This document shows positions 34,014 to 44,041 of a DNA stretch of 64,000 bases, one piece after another. This DNA comes from a virus. The notes beneath the pieces are model-generated. The model saw only the letters and a program-made list of their open reading frames with translations. It had not been told where the DNA came from and made no database searches. Location: IMG/VR virus record IMGVR_UViG_3300032245_000473, positions 1 to 64,000 of that record; one strand, written 5' to 3'. Every line of letters starts with the position of its first letter. Within the stretch, counting starts at the first letter, position 1. The translations under genes were made by a program, and so were the position numbers.

Positions 34014-35737
34014 CCGACCAAGGTGTAATCATCACATCGGAGGATTTCCGAAAGACCCGAAGCCGGGCTGTGCTGGACTACACCTCCAGAGACTTCGCCG
34101 CCATTCGCGCCCAGTTGGTTGGACTCGCCAAGGGATTCATGCCTGAGTGGGAGACGGTCGGGGAAGCCGGTGACTTCGGAACCCTTCTGCTGGAACTGTT
34201 CGCCTACATGGGCGATGTCATGCACTTCTACATTGACCGAACCGCTAGCGAGGCGTTTCTTGGAACCGCAGTGCGTCGTCAGAGTGTGCTGTACATCGCT
34301 GACATGTTGGGATACAAGCCCATTGGGCAGCAGGCAGCATCGGTAATCCTTACTTTTTCCATGGCAGACGCTGCCGCTCTGGAGACTGCGCTGGGTCTGA
34401 CCACGGCTGAGGCGCTGGATTATTCGGTCACTATCCCTGCTGGAACCCGGGTTACAAACAGCACAAACACTGCCGACTCGCAGGCAATCTTTGAGACGGA
34501 CTACGAGTTCACCTTGACCCCCGGAACCTCCTTGGAAGTGTTCGCTACAGAGGGTGTGACCATCAGCAACGAAGGTCTGGGTAACTCCAAGGGCACGCCG
34601 AACGCCACCTATCTGGTTCCCAACACCGGGGTCATCAGCAACTCGGTGGAGATCACTACGCGTGAAGGAGGGAACAACATTCGGTGGACGTATGTATCCG
34701 AAATCTCCTTGGCTCGTCCGACCCAATCCGCATTCACCACCTACTTGGACGATGAAGGCCGCACCTTCTTGGTGTTCGGGGACAATTCCGCCGGGCGAAT
34801 CCCGCCGTTCGGCTCTGAAATCTTTGTCAGTTATCGGTATGGCGTGGGCGCTTCAGCCAACGATTTGTCCCTAGGGTCGCTCACTGTTCTGGTCCCCCCT
34901 ACCGGTGTGGACATCTACGGCATCTTTGTCACCAACGGTGCGCCGCCGATTGGTGGCGCAGACCATGAGTCTGTTGAAAGCATGCGGTACTCCATTCCAC
35001 GTTCTACTGGTCGGCTGAAGTCACGCGCCGTAACTCTCAACGACTACGCCGACCTCGCTTTGCAGGTCCCCGGCGTAGCCAAAGCCGTATCATTCGGCAC
35101 GTTGTACACAGCCGTACATGTCCGTGTTGCGCCCGTCGGCGGCAACGCCAATGACGCCTACATGGCTCGGCTGAACGCCGCAGTTGAAGATCATTTGAGG
35201 GACAAGGTTCTGGTAGGAACCCATATCTATTCAGAACCAAGTACCGCTGATGACTTGTGGCTGGACGCTTACCTGCGTATCACGGTGCATGTGCAGCCTG
35301 CGTACAACAAGACGCAGGTGCGTAAGGCTGTGGAAAACTCTGTGAGAAGTCTGTTCGCCTTTGACAATGTGGATTTCGGCACCCGTATCTCGCTTGGTCA
35401 GGTATACCGGGCCTGCCTTACTGTCCAAGGCGTCGAATGGGCAGAGATTCGGTGGTTGGATTCAGTTGCCCCTTCCAATACGTCAATGGAAGTAACGCTG
35501 GACCAAGACGACGATGTCCGCAAGATTCAATCGCAGGGGTTGGCTCCTGACGAACTGCACATCGTCCGCATCAAGACTTTCGTTGTGGACGCCGCCCTGT
35601 TGGCTCGGTACCCAGATTCCACACTGGGAGCCACGAATGTTGTGGAGTCGGCAGCATATTGGCCTGACCTTTCGCTGGACGAACGCACCCACGATGGTCT
35701 GTGGGTAAAGGCTGATGGAGGGTTGGTCGGGACATGA
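34010..35737 (+). CDS. Baseplate J-like wedge protein
   Basis: A 575-residue protein of the P2 gpJ/T4 gp6 class. The N-terminus has LDYTSRDFAAIRAQL and the strong block FGTLLLELFAYMGDVMHFYIDRTASEAFLG (residues about 61-90), followed by a beta domain and then RLKSRAVTLNDYADLALQVPGVAKA near 337-361, both typical of this family. It forms the iris of wedges around the hub. ATGA overlap at the start. Confidence 0.85.
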   Translation: MTDQGVIITSEDFRKTRSRAVLDYTSRDFAAIRAQLVGLAKGFMPEWETVGEAGDFGTLLLELFAYMGDVMHFYIDRTASEAFLGTAVRRQSVLYIADMLGYKPIGQQAASVILTFSMADAAALETALGLTTAEALDYSVTIPAGTRVTNSTNTADSQAIFETDYEFTLTPGTSLEVFATEGVTISNEGLGNSKGTPNATYLVPNTGVISNSVEITTREGGNNIRWTYVSEISLARPTQSAFTTYLDDEGRTFLVFGDNSAGRIPPFGSEIFVSYRYGVGASANDLSLGSLTVLVPPTGVDIYGIFVTNGAPPIGGADHESVESMRYSIPRSTGRLKSRAVTLNDYADLALQVPGVAKAVSFGTLYTAVHVRVAPVGGNANDAYMARLNAAVEDHLRDKVLVGTHIYSEPSTADDLWLDAYLRITVHVQPAYNKTQVRKAVENSVRSLFAFDNVDFGTRISLGQVYRACLTVQGVEWAEIRWLDSVAPSNTSMEVTLDQDDDVRKIQSQGLAPDELHIVRIKTFVVDAALLARYPDSTLGATNVVESAAYWPDLSLDERTHDGLWVKADGGLVGT

Positions 35738-37794
35738 GTGACCTCTGGAATGAGGTAACGCCCCCGGCGTTCACCGTCCAGCGTGTCACTACTGATGGCA
35801 CAGGCGGTGACTTTGTTAGGGGCCGCCCTGCTCGTCAGAATGCTCTTCGATACAGGGCTAAGAGCATCACCACAAACACAGCCAGCGACAAGATCGCCGT
35901 CAAGTCGTCAATGACGGCGGTTCCCTCTGACTACGGAGTGATTGAACTGTCGTGGGCTTGGCCAGCGGCGTACAAGGATTGGTCAGAGGTAGCCATCGTC
36001 CGGTCAGGTATGGGACACCCCAGCACCGTCAACGACGGGGTTACGGTGTTCATGGCGCATAGCGCCACCACCATCGTGAACGAGTTTGACTATCAGTTCT
36101 ACGACGAAGAGGGTAACCCCCTGACCATCACTATCGAAGACCGGGACTTGCAACCCGGTCGTTGGTACTACTACACACTGTTCTTCCTCACCACTTACTG
36201 GGAGCCTGTGATGTTTGCGGAGGCGTTGACGCCGCGCAACTTCGGCCACTTCGACCACCTCTTCTCCCGAGTTCCTGAGTATTACCGGTGGGTCGACGCA
36301 CGATTCCGTGGGGAACAGGGTTACCTTCAGCAGTTCCTCAAGTCGTTCGGCTTTGAACTGGACTTGACTCGGGAATATGTTGAGTCTTGGCAGGACACGT
36401 ACCACTTTGACAACAGCCCTTGGCCGCTTCTCTATCAAGTGGGCCTCAACCTCGGTGTAGGTAGGGACGACGGTCTTGGGGAAGTTCGGTCACGGTCACT
36501 GATCAGCCAGATCAATACTCTGTACGACAAGCGTGGAACCACCGCTGGGATCAAGGGAGTCATCGAAGCGGCCTCCAAGTATGAGGCTGCTCTCAGCAGC
36601 GGACGGAATCTGATGCTGCTCCCCGATGACAGCGAGTTCGTACAGGGCTATGGAAACTGGCTCCTCAGCGAGTTTGGTCTTCCTTACACCGCTCACCATG
36701 TGAGCGCCCTCGCTCGGGCAAGGGCCTTCAATGCCCTAGTAACAACGACCTACATCACGTACAACATCACCAACGTATCGCTGACTAGTAACGTGGCTGA
36801 GGTCACTACCTCAACCGCCCACAACTTCTCAGTCGGCAACATCGTCACGGTGTTTGGTGTCGACGCCTTGTTCAACGGAACCTTTACGGTCACTGCCACG
36901 CCAACGACAACCACGTTCAGGTACGCATTGGTTAGTGCAAATGTTGCATCCACCTTGGCCTCGGGCGAGGCACACGCTGAACGCAACACATTGGCCACAC
37001 GCACATCGACCTATGCCGATGCTGCCAGCGTGGCATACGACGCTTTCATTCGCACCACTCCTCCCGACACTCGCCATGTCGCCTTGACCACCCTGTCATC
37101 GGTTGGAACCGTGTCCAGCGGAATCACGGTGTTGGACGTAGCACCAGAATCCGGTGTTGGAGTTCTGGCGGTCAACGTAAGTGACACGTTCGGCACCGGT
37201 GATGTCTCATTGACGTGCGGAATAGGGACCGCCGATAACGGCGTAGAGATGTCCCCCAAGTACAACGGCATTCCTGTGGAGCCAAATATCCGGTACGGCT
37301 TTACGTGTCAGTACAAGTATGGCTCCAACGGGTTCATTGGTGCAGTGAACACCAGTAGTTCTGTAACTGTAGGGATTCTCTGGTACGACCGAAATGAACT
37401 GTTGATTGGGTCTGACTGGTACACCGTTCCTGTAACCGGCGGGTGGCAGGAACTTGTCGTTTACGGGGTAGCCCCTTCCACCTACACCAGTGTTTCCTTT
37501 GGTGAGGCAGTCGGTGCAGCGTTTGATGCTCGTACCACAGGTACGTTGATCGCCGTGGCTCCTGCACCGATCAATGCCTCACTGCGGTATAACGCCCCTA
37601 CGGAAGCGCAGTATGCCATTCCCTACATCACCGTGGCAGAACGAAACAGCGGTGATGACTTCCGAATGATGGGCTGCATGTTCTACGCCGCTGGTAAGGC
37701 GGGTGAAGCGGCACCGCTCGCCCCGGACATCTACCTCACGCTGGGCACCGATGAACTCATTGGTGTCGCCTCTGGAAAGGTGATCGGCGGATAA
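35734..37794 (+). CDS. Tail protein I-like wedge with C-terminal extension
   Basis: A 686-residue protein. Residues about 165-330 match the P2 gpI type (FSRVPEYYRWVDARF, LQQFLKSFGFELDLTREYVE, YQVGLNLGV, LISQINTLYDKRGTTAGI). A beta-rich extension of about 350 residues follows, including VEMSPKYNGIPVEPNIRYGF and carbohydrate-binding-like stretches, so it may link the baseplate to a fibre or bind the host. ATGA start overlap, TAATG at its end. Confidence 0.75.
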   Translation: MSDLWNEVTPPAFTVQRVTTDGTGGDFVRGRPARQNALRYRAKSITTNTASDKIAVKSSMTAVPSDYGVIELSWAWPAAYKDWSEVAIVRSGMGHPSTVNDGVTVFMAHSATTIVNEFDYQFYDEEGNPLTITIEDRDLQPGRWYYYTLFFLTTYWEPVMFAEALTPRNFGHFDHLFSRVPEYYRWVDARFRGEQGYLQQFLKSFGFELDLTREYVESWQDTYHFDNSPWPLLYQVGLNLGVGRDDGLGEVRSRSLISQINTLYDKRGTTAGIKGVIEAASKYEAALSSGRNLMLLPDDSEFVQGYGNWLLSEFGLPYTAHHVSALARARAFNALVTTTYITYNITNVSLTSNVAEVTTSTAHNFSVGNIVTVFGVDALFNGTFTVTATPTTTTFRYALVSANVASTLASGEAHAERNTLATRTSTYADAASVAYDAFIRTTPPDTRHVALTTLSSVGTVSSGITVLDVAPESGVGVLAVNVSDTFGTGDVSLTCGIGTADNGVEMSPKYNGIPVEPNIRYGFTCQYKYGSNGFIGAVNTSSSVTVGILWYDRNELLIGSDWYTVPVTGGWQELVVYGVAPSTYTSVSFGEAVGAAFDARTTGTLIAVAPAPINASLRYNAPTEAQYAIPYITVAERNSGDDFRMMGCMFYAAGKAGEAAPLAPDIYLTLGTDELIGVASGKVIGG

Positions 37795-40700
37795 TGGGAT
37801 TCTTCTCCACCTTTCTCCTAGAGAATGCCGTTACCGCTGCCGCCCCTATCACTACGGGGCCGGTTGATGTAACGCTCATGCTGCTGGCTCGCGCCCCCGA
37901 GTTGGAAGACGTAGAGACTAGATACGCCTTCAAGGGCGTGACCACCCCTGAATCGCTGGTGGCTCTGGATGGGTGGGAAGAAATCTCCGCCCCCGGGTAC
38001 AGCCGTCAGGTCAACGCCGGATGCACCATTTACACAAAGGGTTCAAACCAATATTTGATTCCTAAGACTGACATCCTGACGTTCTCCCTGTCTGCCGATA
38101 CTCAGGTGGAGGCTCTTGCTCTGCTGGTAGACGGAACGAAACTCGGGGGGTCAGCGGGTGCCCGTGTCATCTGCGTGACCACTACACCGTTTGCAAAGGA
38201 CCCGATACTTCGGGACGGGGACCGAATCACCGCCCTAACGGACAGCACTATCGGGAAGAAGTGGTACGTCGGGTGGTCCACCACGGACGTACTTCTACCG
38301 GTACCTGCCACGGTGTTCAAGAACGCAGCGGAAGGAACCACGGTTCTGTGGCAAGGACCTCCCAAGTTTGAGTCCTCTCGTATCCAACATGTGTGGCTTT
38401 CCCCCCAGCGAGTGAACTTCATCGCTAATCCCTCATTTGAATACACCCAATCCGTGTCTCCCCCTGCGGGCATGGTTATTGCAGCAGTTGGCCGTGAAAT
38501 CGCCCCAGCGATTGGAAAGGCCATGGATGCGGTGGTGTGCCTTGCTAACGTGCCCACCCCCATTTCTGCCAATGCATATGGGTCCGCTTTCAACGCTACT
38601 GTCACCCCCGCCAACAACAAGTTGGCTGGATACTGGCAGACCAACTCATATCCTCTCCGACTCATTCAGGGAGAAGAATGGGCTGGGTATGGCTCCATCA
38701 ACTGGCCCTCTCCGAAGTTGTCTGCCAATGCACAGAAGATGTCAAGGTACGTTCCTCAGTACGACCCTGAATCCCGTCTGTACATCAAGTCATCTCCCTT
38801 CTACCCCACCGGTCATAACTTCACCTTCCAATTGCTGGCCAAGGGCCGTGGGATTGCACGTGTCGGGTTGGCGTATTACGCACGTGATTACGTGGTGGAA
38901 AGTGCCGACTGGGGAATGCAGGACAATCTTGTGTTTCAAGAGTGGACGCTCTCCAGCGATCACTACACCTCGTTGAGGGGTCTTCGCTTCACGGATGACC
39001 GTGCCTATGAGGTGGCGCTCATTATTGAGGTGCGCGGGTATCTCACTAACCCGGACAACCCCAGTACTTACGTCACCCCGGAAATCATTCTGGACAATTG
39101 TCTCGTTGAGGAAGGCGAACTTCTGGACTGGCCGTACTTTGACGGCGACAGTACGTACGCAGCGCCCGGGGACTATTCATGGTACGGAGGAACGAGTCAG
39201 GCCGGGAAGTCGTACAGCCTGTGGTACAACAACCGTAAGTCTGTTTCGGCCCGCCTGTTCGGCAGGTTTGTTGATGATGACGCCCTCTACACAAACCGTG
39301 ATGAGCAGTTGGATAGCCTCCTATCGGAGTGGGTACCCACCGGCACACAAATTGTTCCCCACTGGGATGTCCTCAAGCCCGGTGACACTCAACTTCTTCC
39401 CGAAAACAGGGCCTCGGTTGTTCTTCCTGCTTCTCTCTGGCCGGAACAGTCGCAGAAGTTCTCCATTTACAATGTGGAGTCAGATACCGATTCCGCTGTA
39501 ATTCAGGTAATCGGTGAGGGAGCCTTTCCGGTTACACGGGGGTTTGTATACACAGAAGGCAGTACTTCGGTCCAGCCTCTGACTATCGCACCTCGCCCTT
39601 GGGAAGCGCCCGGTCTACGTCAGTACCAAATTGACGCCTTGAAATCGCAACTGTATGACTTGTCGGTGGCGCAGGAAATTAGTGTTTCATGGGCAGGAGT
39701 CCCGGCCTTCTCTACTAACCATGTCTACTTGGAGCGAGGCACTTCTTCATCCCCTCAGTCATGGGCATCGTTTACCCTCGTCGCTACCGCTGCTGCTGGC
39801 TATGACATTGCCGAGGGTATTGCGTACAGAGCAACCGCCTCCGTTTCTGCTCCGGTCAGTACTACATCCGTTACAGGTACGGCACTGGATGCAGTTGCAA
39901 GAACTTCCTTTGCTGCTGGACTCGCCTCCGGTTCTGCCCAAGCCTTTAGCCCCGGTTGGGATAACGCCACCAGTGGACAGGTACTGGCTAGTTCGACCGC
40001 TTCAGCCTTTGATGCCGTGGCCAACACTGCGATTGAGGTTGTGACAGCGGTCGCCTCTGCAACAGGAACTGCGTACAACAGCGGGGCAAACTCTTCCCCG
40101 ACAGCGGACAGCGCAGCGGGTATTGGTACTGCACTCGACGGCTCTACAAATCTCCTGAGGCTTGCCCCAGCAGAAACTGCCGTAGCGGTCGCCGCCACAG
40201 GAGCAGCGGGCGCTGCCGCCGATGTGAACATCGACATGGCGGCAACTACCGGTACCGGCTACACCGGTTCGACCGCTATTGGTGCGCTAGCGGAGCAGTC
40301 GGCAGCGACAGGTGCCGCTTACGACGTGTCGCAGTCGGTGGCCAACACTGCGGATTCGGCCTCTGCTACAGGTTCCGCTGCCGACGCCCAGTCCAGCATC
40401 ACGTTCTCTGTCGGTTCTGCCGCTGCTACTACCGCTGCCGCCGACGCTCAGTCCAATCTCGCACCGCCAGTTGAGACGGCCGCAGCATCTTCTACGGCAT
40501 ACGACATTGTGGACGAAATCGACGCCGTTTCGGCCGGTGTGGCCGACAGTGTTGCTACCGCTTACCAGCCCAATACCAGCGTTGTTGTTACATCCCTAGA
40601 AACGGCTACGGCATCCTCCACCGCATATGACCTTGTGGATGAGACAACTGCCCTTACTGCTGAGACAGCGACTGGCGTTGCTATCGGTTACACCCCCGGG

Positions 40701-41705
40701 ACTAATGCTGATACCACCATTCCGGTCGCAAGTGGTAGCGGTACCGCTGTCAACCCGGCGTCTCAAGTTGACACCAGCAGCACCACGGGAATCGGCTCCG
40801 GTCAATCGTTCAGCGTGTCGTTCGACACTGTCATTCCTACCCCGACCATCATCTCCTTCCAGCCCGAAACCTCCTACGGACAGATGGTCCTGCGGTGGAC
40901 AAACGGCACCGATGTCCAGACATATCTGGACACCGTGTTGGTGGAGGCTTCAGACAATGGGACGACGTGGACAACAGTGGCCAACTTCACCGCCGACGGC
41001 GCTGACACGCTCGCAGGGTCTGCCATGTCCATCGTTGTCGGTACTTACGCCGCCCCTGCTGCGGGAACATCGGACGACAAGTACGCCCGTGTGACCTGCA
41101 CTGACAAGGCCGGTAACTCGGCGTCAAGCACGGCAAGTTACGTGTTGATTCCGTCCCCGATCAACGTGGTCGCCACCGCCACCAACTCATGGCGAAACAC
41201 CAACGGCGGCGAATGGAACTCTCAGGCCAACAACCGGGTGTACCAGTGGTACTTCACCAACGCTGCTTGGAACGCAATCGGCTGCTACTTCTACGACAAC
41301 AACATCTCTAAGTGGCAGACGACCTACAACGGGACCGCAGCAACAGCGTCGCACGGTGTCCGCACAGCCTCTACCATGCGAATTCTGTTCACCCGTGACA
41401 ACGTCACTGGTTCTTCCGTAGGCCATGAACCGGTCATTCGCGCACACAAGATCGTTTCCAATCCCGGCAACGTGACTGGGTATGCAGAGCCGACCCTCTA
41501 CGACACGGAAACCAGTACGGGGCTGTCCCTTGGTCTAAACACCAATGGGTTCTACACGCTTCCGGCCTCGTATAGAGATGGTTTGTTCAATGGCACTTAT
41601 GAAGGCATCGCCCATCGTGACACCACTTCCGGTGTGTATGCGGCGTACTACGCCGTTTCTGAGAATGCCTTGTCTGGCATGATCGAAATCAACCATCTGG
41701 GGTAG
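37794..41705 (+). CDS. Large tail fibre protein (1303 residues)
   Basis: The largest gene here, last of the tail operon. Residues about 1-120 look like an attachment domain, about 200-460 are CBM-like beta sandwiches (NFTFQLLAKGRGIARVGLAYYA), and about 680-1015 is a long Ala/Ser/Thr-rich run of 20-30-residue units (TATASSTAYDLVDE, SASATGSAADAQSS). A fibronectin-like domain follows (about 1018-1125, LRWTNGTDVQTYLDTVLVEA) and a beta tip. The shape is that of a long host-binding fibre. TAATG overlap at its start. Confidence 0.75.
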   Translation: MGFFSTFLLENAVTAAAPITTGPVDVTLMLLARAPELEDVETRYAFKGVTTPESLVALDGWEEISAPGYSRQVNAGCTIYTKGSNQYLIPKTDILTFSLSADTQVEALALLVDGTKLGGSAGARVICVTTTPFAKDPILRDGDRITALTDSTIGKKWYVGWSTTDVLLPVPATVFKNAAEGTTVLWQGPPKFESSRIQHVWLSPQRVNFIANPSFEYTQSVSPPAGMVIAAVGREIAPAIGKAMDAVVCLANVPTPISANAYGSAFNATVTPANNKLAGYWQTNSYPLRLIQGEEWAGYGSINWPSPKLSANAQKMSRYVPQYDPESRLYIKSSPFYPTGHNFTFQLLAKGRGIARVGLAYYARDYVVESADWGMQDNLVFQEWTLSSDHYTSLRGLRFTDDRAYEVALIIEVRGYLTNPDNPSTYVTPEIILDNCLVEEGELLDWPYFDGDSTYAAPGDYSWYGGTSQAGKSYSLWYNNRKSVSARLFGRFVDDDALYTNRDEQLDSLLSEWVPTGTQIVPHWDVLKPGDTQLLPENRASVVLPASLWPEQSQKFSIYNVESDTDSAVIQVIGEGAFPVTRGFVYTEGSTSVQPLTIAPRPWEAPGLRQYQIDALKSQLYDLSVAQEISVSWAGVPAFSTNHVYLERGTSSSPQSWASFTLVATAAAGYDIAEGIAYRATASVSAPVSTTSVTGTALDAVARTSFAAGLASGSAQAFSPGWDNATSGQVLASSTASAFDAVANTAIEVVTAVASATGTAYNSGANSSPTADSAAGIGTALDGSTNLLRLAPAETAVAVAATGAAGAAADVNIDMAATTGTGYTGSTAIGALAEQSAATGAAYDVSQSVANTADSASATGSAADAQSSITFSVGSAAATTAAADAQSNLAPPVETAAASSTAYDIVDEIDAVSAGVADSVATAYQPNTSVVVTSLETATASSTAYDLVDETTALTAETATGVAIGYTPGTNADTTIPVASGSGTAVNPASQVDTSSTTGIGSGQSFSVSFDTVIPTPTIISFQPETSYGQMVLRWTNGTDVQTYLDTVLVEASDNGTTWTTVANFTADGADTLAGSAMSIVVGTYAAPAAGTSDDKYARVTCTDKAGNSASSTASYVLIPSPINVVATATNSWRNTNGGEWNSQANNRVYQWYFTNAAWNAIGCYFYDNNISKWQTTYNGTAATASHGVRTASTMRILFTRDNVTGSSVGHEPVIRAHKIVSNPGNVTGYAEPTLYDTETSTGLSLGLNTNGFYTLPASYRDGLFNGTYEGIAHRDTTSGVYAAYYAVSENALSGMIEINHLG
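39838..40830 (+). repeat. Degenerate Ala/Ser/Thr repeats in large fibre
   Basis: About a dozen related units of 20-30 residues with the core (S/T)A(T/S)(G/S)(T/S)AYD. Two of the clearest, TAAASSTAYDIVDE and TATASSTAYDLVDE, are about 44 residues apart. Confidence 0.6.
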
Positions 41706-41708
41706 AGG

Positions 41709-41714
41709 TACAGT
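41709..41714 (+). promoter_or_regulatory. Candidate leaderless -10 element (TACAGT)
   Basis: TACAGT lies exactly 6 nt before ATG 41721; a GAGG lies 12 nt from the ATG, too far for a good ribosome binding site. Start of the non-structural region. Confidence 0.45.
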
Positions 41715-41720
41715 CTCGGC

Positions 41721-41978
41721 ATGGATTACGTGCTGTCGAGTTTCGCTGTGTTCTTTGTCTACTCTCTGCTGAACTCATACCTTGGTTTGCCGGGGTGGGC
41801 TTGGCGTGTAACTCTGGTTGCGTTGTCTGCTGGCGCATGGTGGGCGGTCGGCCCCCAAGGCTGGTGGCGTATCCCGATGATCGCCGGGGTTACAACGATC
41901 ATCAAAGGTACGGAAGCCTTGTTGTTAGTAACTCAGGACCGTGCTACAGTCGACCTCCTCCGCAGCCAGCGGAGGTAA
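41721..41978 (+). CDS. Small membrane protein
   Basis: An 85-residue protein with two or three hydrophobic segments: FAVFFVYSLLNSYLGL, TLVALSAGAWWAVG and MIAGVTTIIKGTEALLLVT, then a charged tail (RATVDLLRSQRR). Size and layout would suit a holin, but it is far from the endolysin and heads the DNA-metabolism block, so this is not certain. Confidence 0.6.
   Translation: MDYVLSSFAVFFVYSLLNSYLGLPGWAWRVTLVALSAGAWWAVGPQGWWRIPMIAGVTTIIKGTEALLLVTQDRATVDLLRSQRR
41922..41975 (+). promoter_or_regulatory. Promoter and start-site hairpin before 41996
   Basis: TTGTTA (41922-41927), 17 nt, TACAGT (41945-41950) is a good promoter lying in the end of the upstream gene. Just after it CCTCCGC (41957-41963) pairs with GCGGAGG (41969-41975), a 7-bp hairpin near the predicted transcript start. 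Confidence 0.5.
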
Positions 41979-41995
41979 CACCGGAGGAATGCATC

Positions 41996-42808
41996 GTGAC
42001 CCTGTATGTGGTTCTGGGCGACGGCGAGATGCCGTCCAAGGAAGTGCCCCATCAACTGGAAGACCTGTGGGACAAGGCTGAGGCGGAGGACCAGAATTTC
42101 TGGTTCGCTCTGCTGGCCAAGGAACACCCCACCGCAACCGACTTGGAGTTGGTCAAGTTCTTCAACGCCAACGCCGTCCACTACGCCCTCATCGTGCCCG
42201 CAGATATGCAGGCACCCGACCTCTACACCGATGTCGCTGAGTACTTGGACGTGGACACCCCCAAGACCGGGGTGGACTTCGCCCTCAGTGAATTGGCTGA
42301 ACAGGGCGAGAAGACCGTCGCTCTGGCGCTCTTCAGCAACTTGGAAGAAGACGACCCGGCTGACGCCGAACTCATCGACTACATCGCCGCCGCTCTGGAG
42401 AAGGGTCGTGAGGTGTACGCCCTCAACGATTCCATGGAGCCGGTGGAAATCCGCACAGAAGAAGTGGCCCCGATGCCTGAGGCAACCGTGGTCCCGAAGC
42501 AGGAGGACCCCGTGGAATCAGCACCGGAAGTGGAAGATGCCCCCGACTTGGAGCCGTTGGACAAGCCCTATCTGGAGGGCCTGACCACGGCTGAATTGAA
42601 GGAACTGTGCAAGGGGATGGGCATTCCATACACCACTAAGGCTGCGGCCGTGGAAAACATCCTCGCCTACGAGGCTGCACCAGCCACAACCCACCCCGAA
42701 ATTGAGCGGATGTTGGACGAGCAGGATGAGATGGTCTTGGTGGTCATCCACTATCCCACCAGCATGGTGTCGAAGTGGGTCCCGGCTTCCGCTGTGGCAG
42801 GTCTGTGA
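41996..42808 (+). CDS. Acidic protein with C-terminal SAP/HeH-like motif
   Basis: A 270-residue, strongly acidic protein. Residues about 15-130 are alpha-helical and low in basic residues, and about 150-195 are a Glu/Pro linker. LTTAELKELCKGMGIPYTTKAA near 198-219 resembles a HeH/SAP-like (Rho N-terminal type) helix-extended-helix that binds nucleic acid. GTG start with GGAGG 8 nt upstream. The acidity could mean DNA mimicry or just a charged scaffold; not known. Confidence 0.6.
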   Translation: MTLYVVLGDGEMPSKEVPHQLEDLWDKAEAEDQNFWFALLAKEHPTATDLELVKFFNANAVHYALIVPADMQAPDLYTDVAEYLDVDTPKTGVDFALSELAEQGEKTVALALFSNLEEDDPADAELIDYIAAALEKGREVYALNDSMEPVEIRTEEVAPMPEATVVPKQEDPVESAPEVEDAPDLEPLDKPYLEGLTTAELKELCKGMGIPYTTKAAAVENILAYEAAPATTHPEIERMLDEQDEMVLVVIHYPTSMVSKWVPASAVAGL

Positions 42809-43287
42809 TGCAGACATTCGTTCCATACGGTGACGACTTTGAGCGCACCGCTCAGGTGCTGGACCGCCAGCGGCTGGGGAAGCAGCGAGTCGAAGCCTTC
42901 CAGATCGTCAAGGCTCTCACAGAGCCGACGTACGGGTGGAAGAATCACCCTGCCGTGAAAATGTGGGATGGGTACGTCGAAACGCTGGCGCAGTACGGCA
43001 TCGTCATGTGTCGTGAGTGGATTGGGCGGGGGTACAAGGACACGTTGCTGGAGCGGTTCTATCCGTACGCACCGTCGATGCAGTCGGACTGGCCTGAATG
43101 GCTTGACCGACCTGACGTGATGATCTCACACCGGTCGAACCTCATTCGCAAGCGCCCTGACATCTACCAGTCCGTGTGGCCCGATGTTCCCGGTGACCTC
43201 CCTTACGTCTGGCCAACCATGGAAGAGGAGAGTCATGCGAGGCCGACCGTGACTGACCAACTAGACCAAGCAGAGGAGAAACAATGA
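42808..43287 (+). CDS. Pyrimidine-dimer DNA glycosylase-like protein
   Basis: A 159-residue protein of the Pyr_excise type (the family of T4 DenV). Fits: MQTFVPYGDDFERTAQVLDR, LGKQRVEAFQIVKAL, YGWKNHPAVKMW, YGIVMCREWIGRGY and the C-terminal ISHRSNLIRKRPDIY and LPYVWP. The enzyme would cut UV-damaged pyrimidine dimers and nick the DNA. A phage of sunlit water or soil would benefit. TGATG overlap with the previous gene. Confidence 0.75.
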   Translation: MQTFVPYGDDFERTAQVLDRQRLGKQRVEAFQIVKALTEPTYGWKNHPAVKMWDGYVETLAQYGIVMCREWIGRGYKDTLLERFYPYAPSMQSDWPEWLDRPDVMISHRSNLIRKRPDIYQSVWPDVPGDLPYVWPTMEEESHARPTVTDQLDQAEEKQ

Positions 43288-43523
43288 AGACAGAACAGCA
43301 GACCATCCGCATCGTTCGGACGAAGGCCGACGCCATCATGTGCCGTAACGCAGGGGAGAACGTCCTGTGCGTGGAAGAGGCCGCTGAGGCACTTCTGGCC
43401 TTCGGTGGTGCCGCCGACAAGATTGAACGGCTGCGTCCGTCGTGCGCCGCTCTCGCCGCCTATGAGGCAGCACGCCTGCTGGCCAAGATCTTCATCGACG
43501 ACAAGGAGGCCGACCGTGGCTGA
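43284..43523 (+). CDS. Unknown small protein
   Basis: A 79-residue helical protein with two cysteines, coupled to the glycosylase gene by ATGA. The middle is Ala-rich helix (EEAAEALLAFGGAADKIERL and following). No family recognised. Confidence 0.5.
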   Translation: MKTEQQTIRIVRTKADAIMCRNAGENVLCVEEAAEALLAFGGAADKIERLRPSCAALAAYEAARLLAKIFIDDKEADRG

Positions 43524-43668
43524 GGAAGAGAACCCCCTCAAAGTGGTTGGGTGGTCAATCGCTATCGCTTGCGTTCTTGGGCTGATGATCCGTAGTTGCG
43601 ATCAAGAGCGGATACCTGACTATGGGTGTATCGAAGAGGTCACCCCATGGGGCGTAGAGTGCGCCTAA
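43516..43668 (+). CDS. 50-residue membrane protein
   Basis: GTG 43516 behind AAGGAGG gives a 50-residue protein with one transmembrane helix (VVGWSIAIACVLGLMI, residues about 10-25) followed by a Cys-containing outer part. It overlaps the previous stop. Function unknown. Confidence 0.55.
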   Translation: MAEEENPLKVVGWSIAIACVLGLMIRSCDQERIPDYGCIEEVTPWGVECA

Positions 43669-43671
43669 ACT
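43666..43671 (+). promoter_or_regulatory. Candidate leaderless -10 element (TAAACT)
   Basis: TAAACT lies exactly 6 nt before ATG 43678, which has no Shine-Dalgarno sequence. Confidence 0.45.
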
Positions 43672-43677
43672 TCGGAT

Positions 43678-44028
43678 ATGTTTGACTATCGCGCAGCAGT
43701 AGTACATATCACTGATGGCGATACCATTCGCCTTCTCATCGACATGGGGATGTATGTCCGCACTGAGCAGGCCATTCGCCTTCTCAATGTGTACGCCCCC
43801 GAGTCATCCACTTCCGAAGGAAGAATCGCCAAGGTTCAATTGACGAAGTGGGTCACCGACCACAACCATGGTGAAACGTGGCCTTTGCAGGTTGTGACAC
43901 AGAAGGACAAGCAGACCTTCAACAGGTACATCGGAGAGGTCACTTGCCTAAAGTGCCACGACGTACTGAACAACCACATGCGTTTCTTGGGCTACACAAA
44001 CCAAGGGACTGGCGCACCGACCACCTGA
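43678..44028 (+). CDS. Staphylococcal-nuclease-like protein
   Basis: A 116-residue protein with the SNase pattern VVHITDGDTIRLLIDMG (the TDGDT calcium site) and AIRLLNVYAPESS (the RL-NV-APE segment that holds an active-site Arg). The family's later Arg/Glu parts are less clear, so activity is not certain. It would cut DNA or RNA. Leaderless start likely; a strong hairpin follows. Confidence 0.65.
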   Translation: MFDYRAAVVHITDGDTIRLLIDMGMYVRTEQAIRLLNVYAPESSTSEGRIAKVQLTKWVTDHNHGETWPLQVVTQKDKQTFNRYIGEVTCLKCHDVLNNHMRFLGYTNQGTGAPTT

Positions 44029-44041
44029 GCGTGTAAAAAGC

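Noticed and set aside
41721-41978. Holin for the endolysin
   Set aside because: It has hydrophobic segments, but the two-helix protein at 62852 next to the DUF2746-like gene is the better candidate; kept only as a membrane protein.
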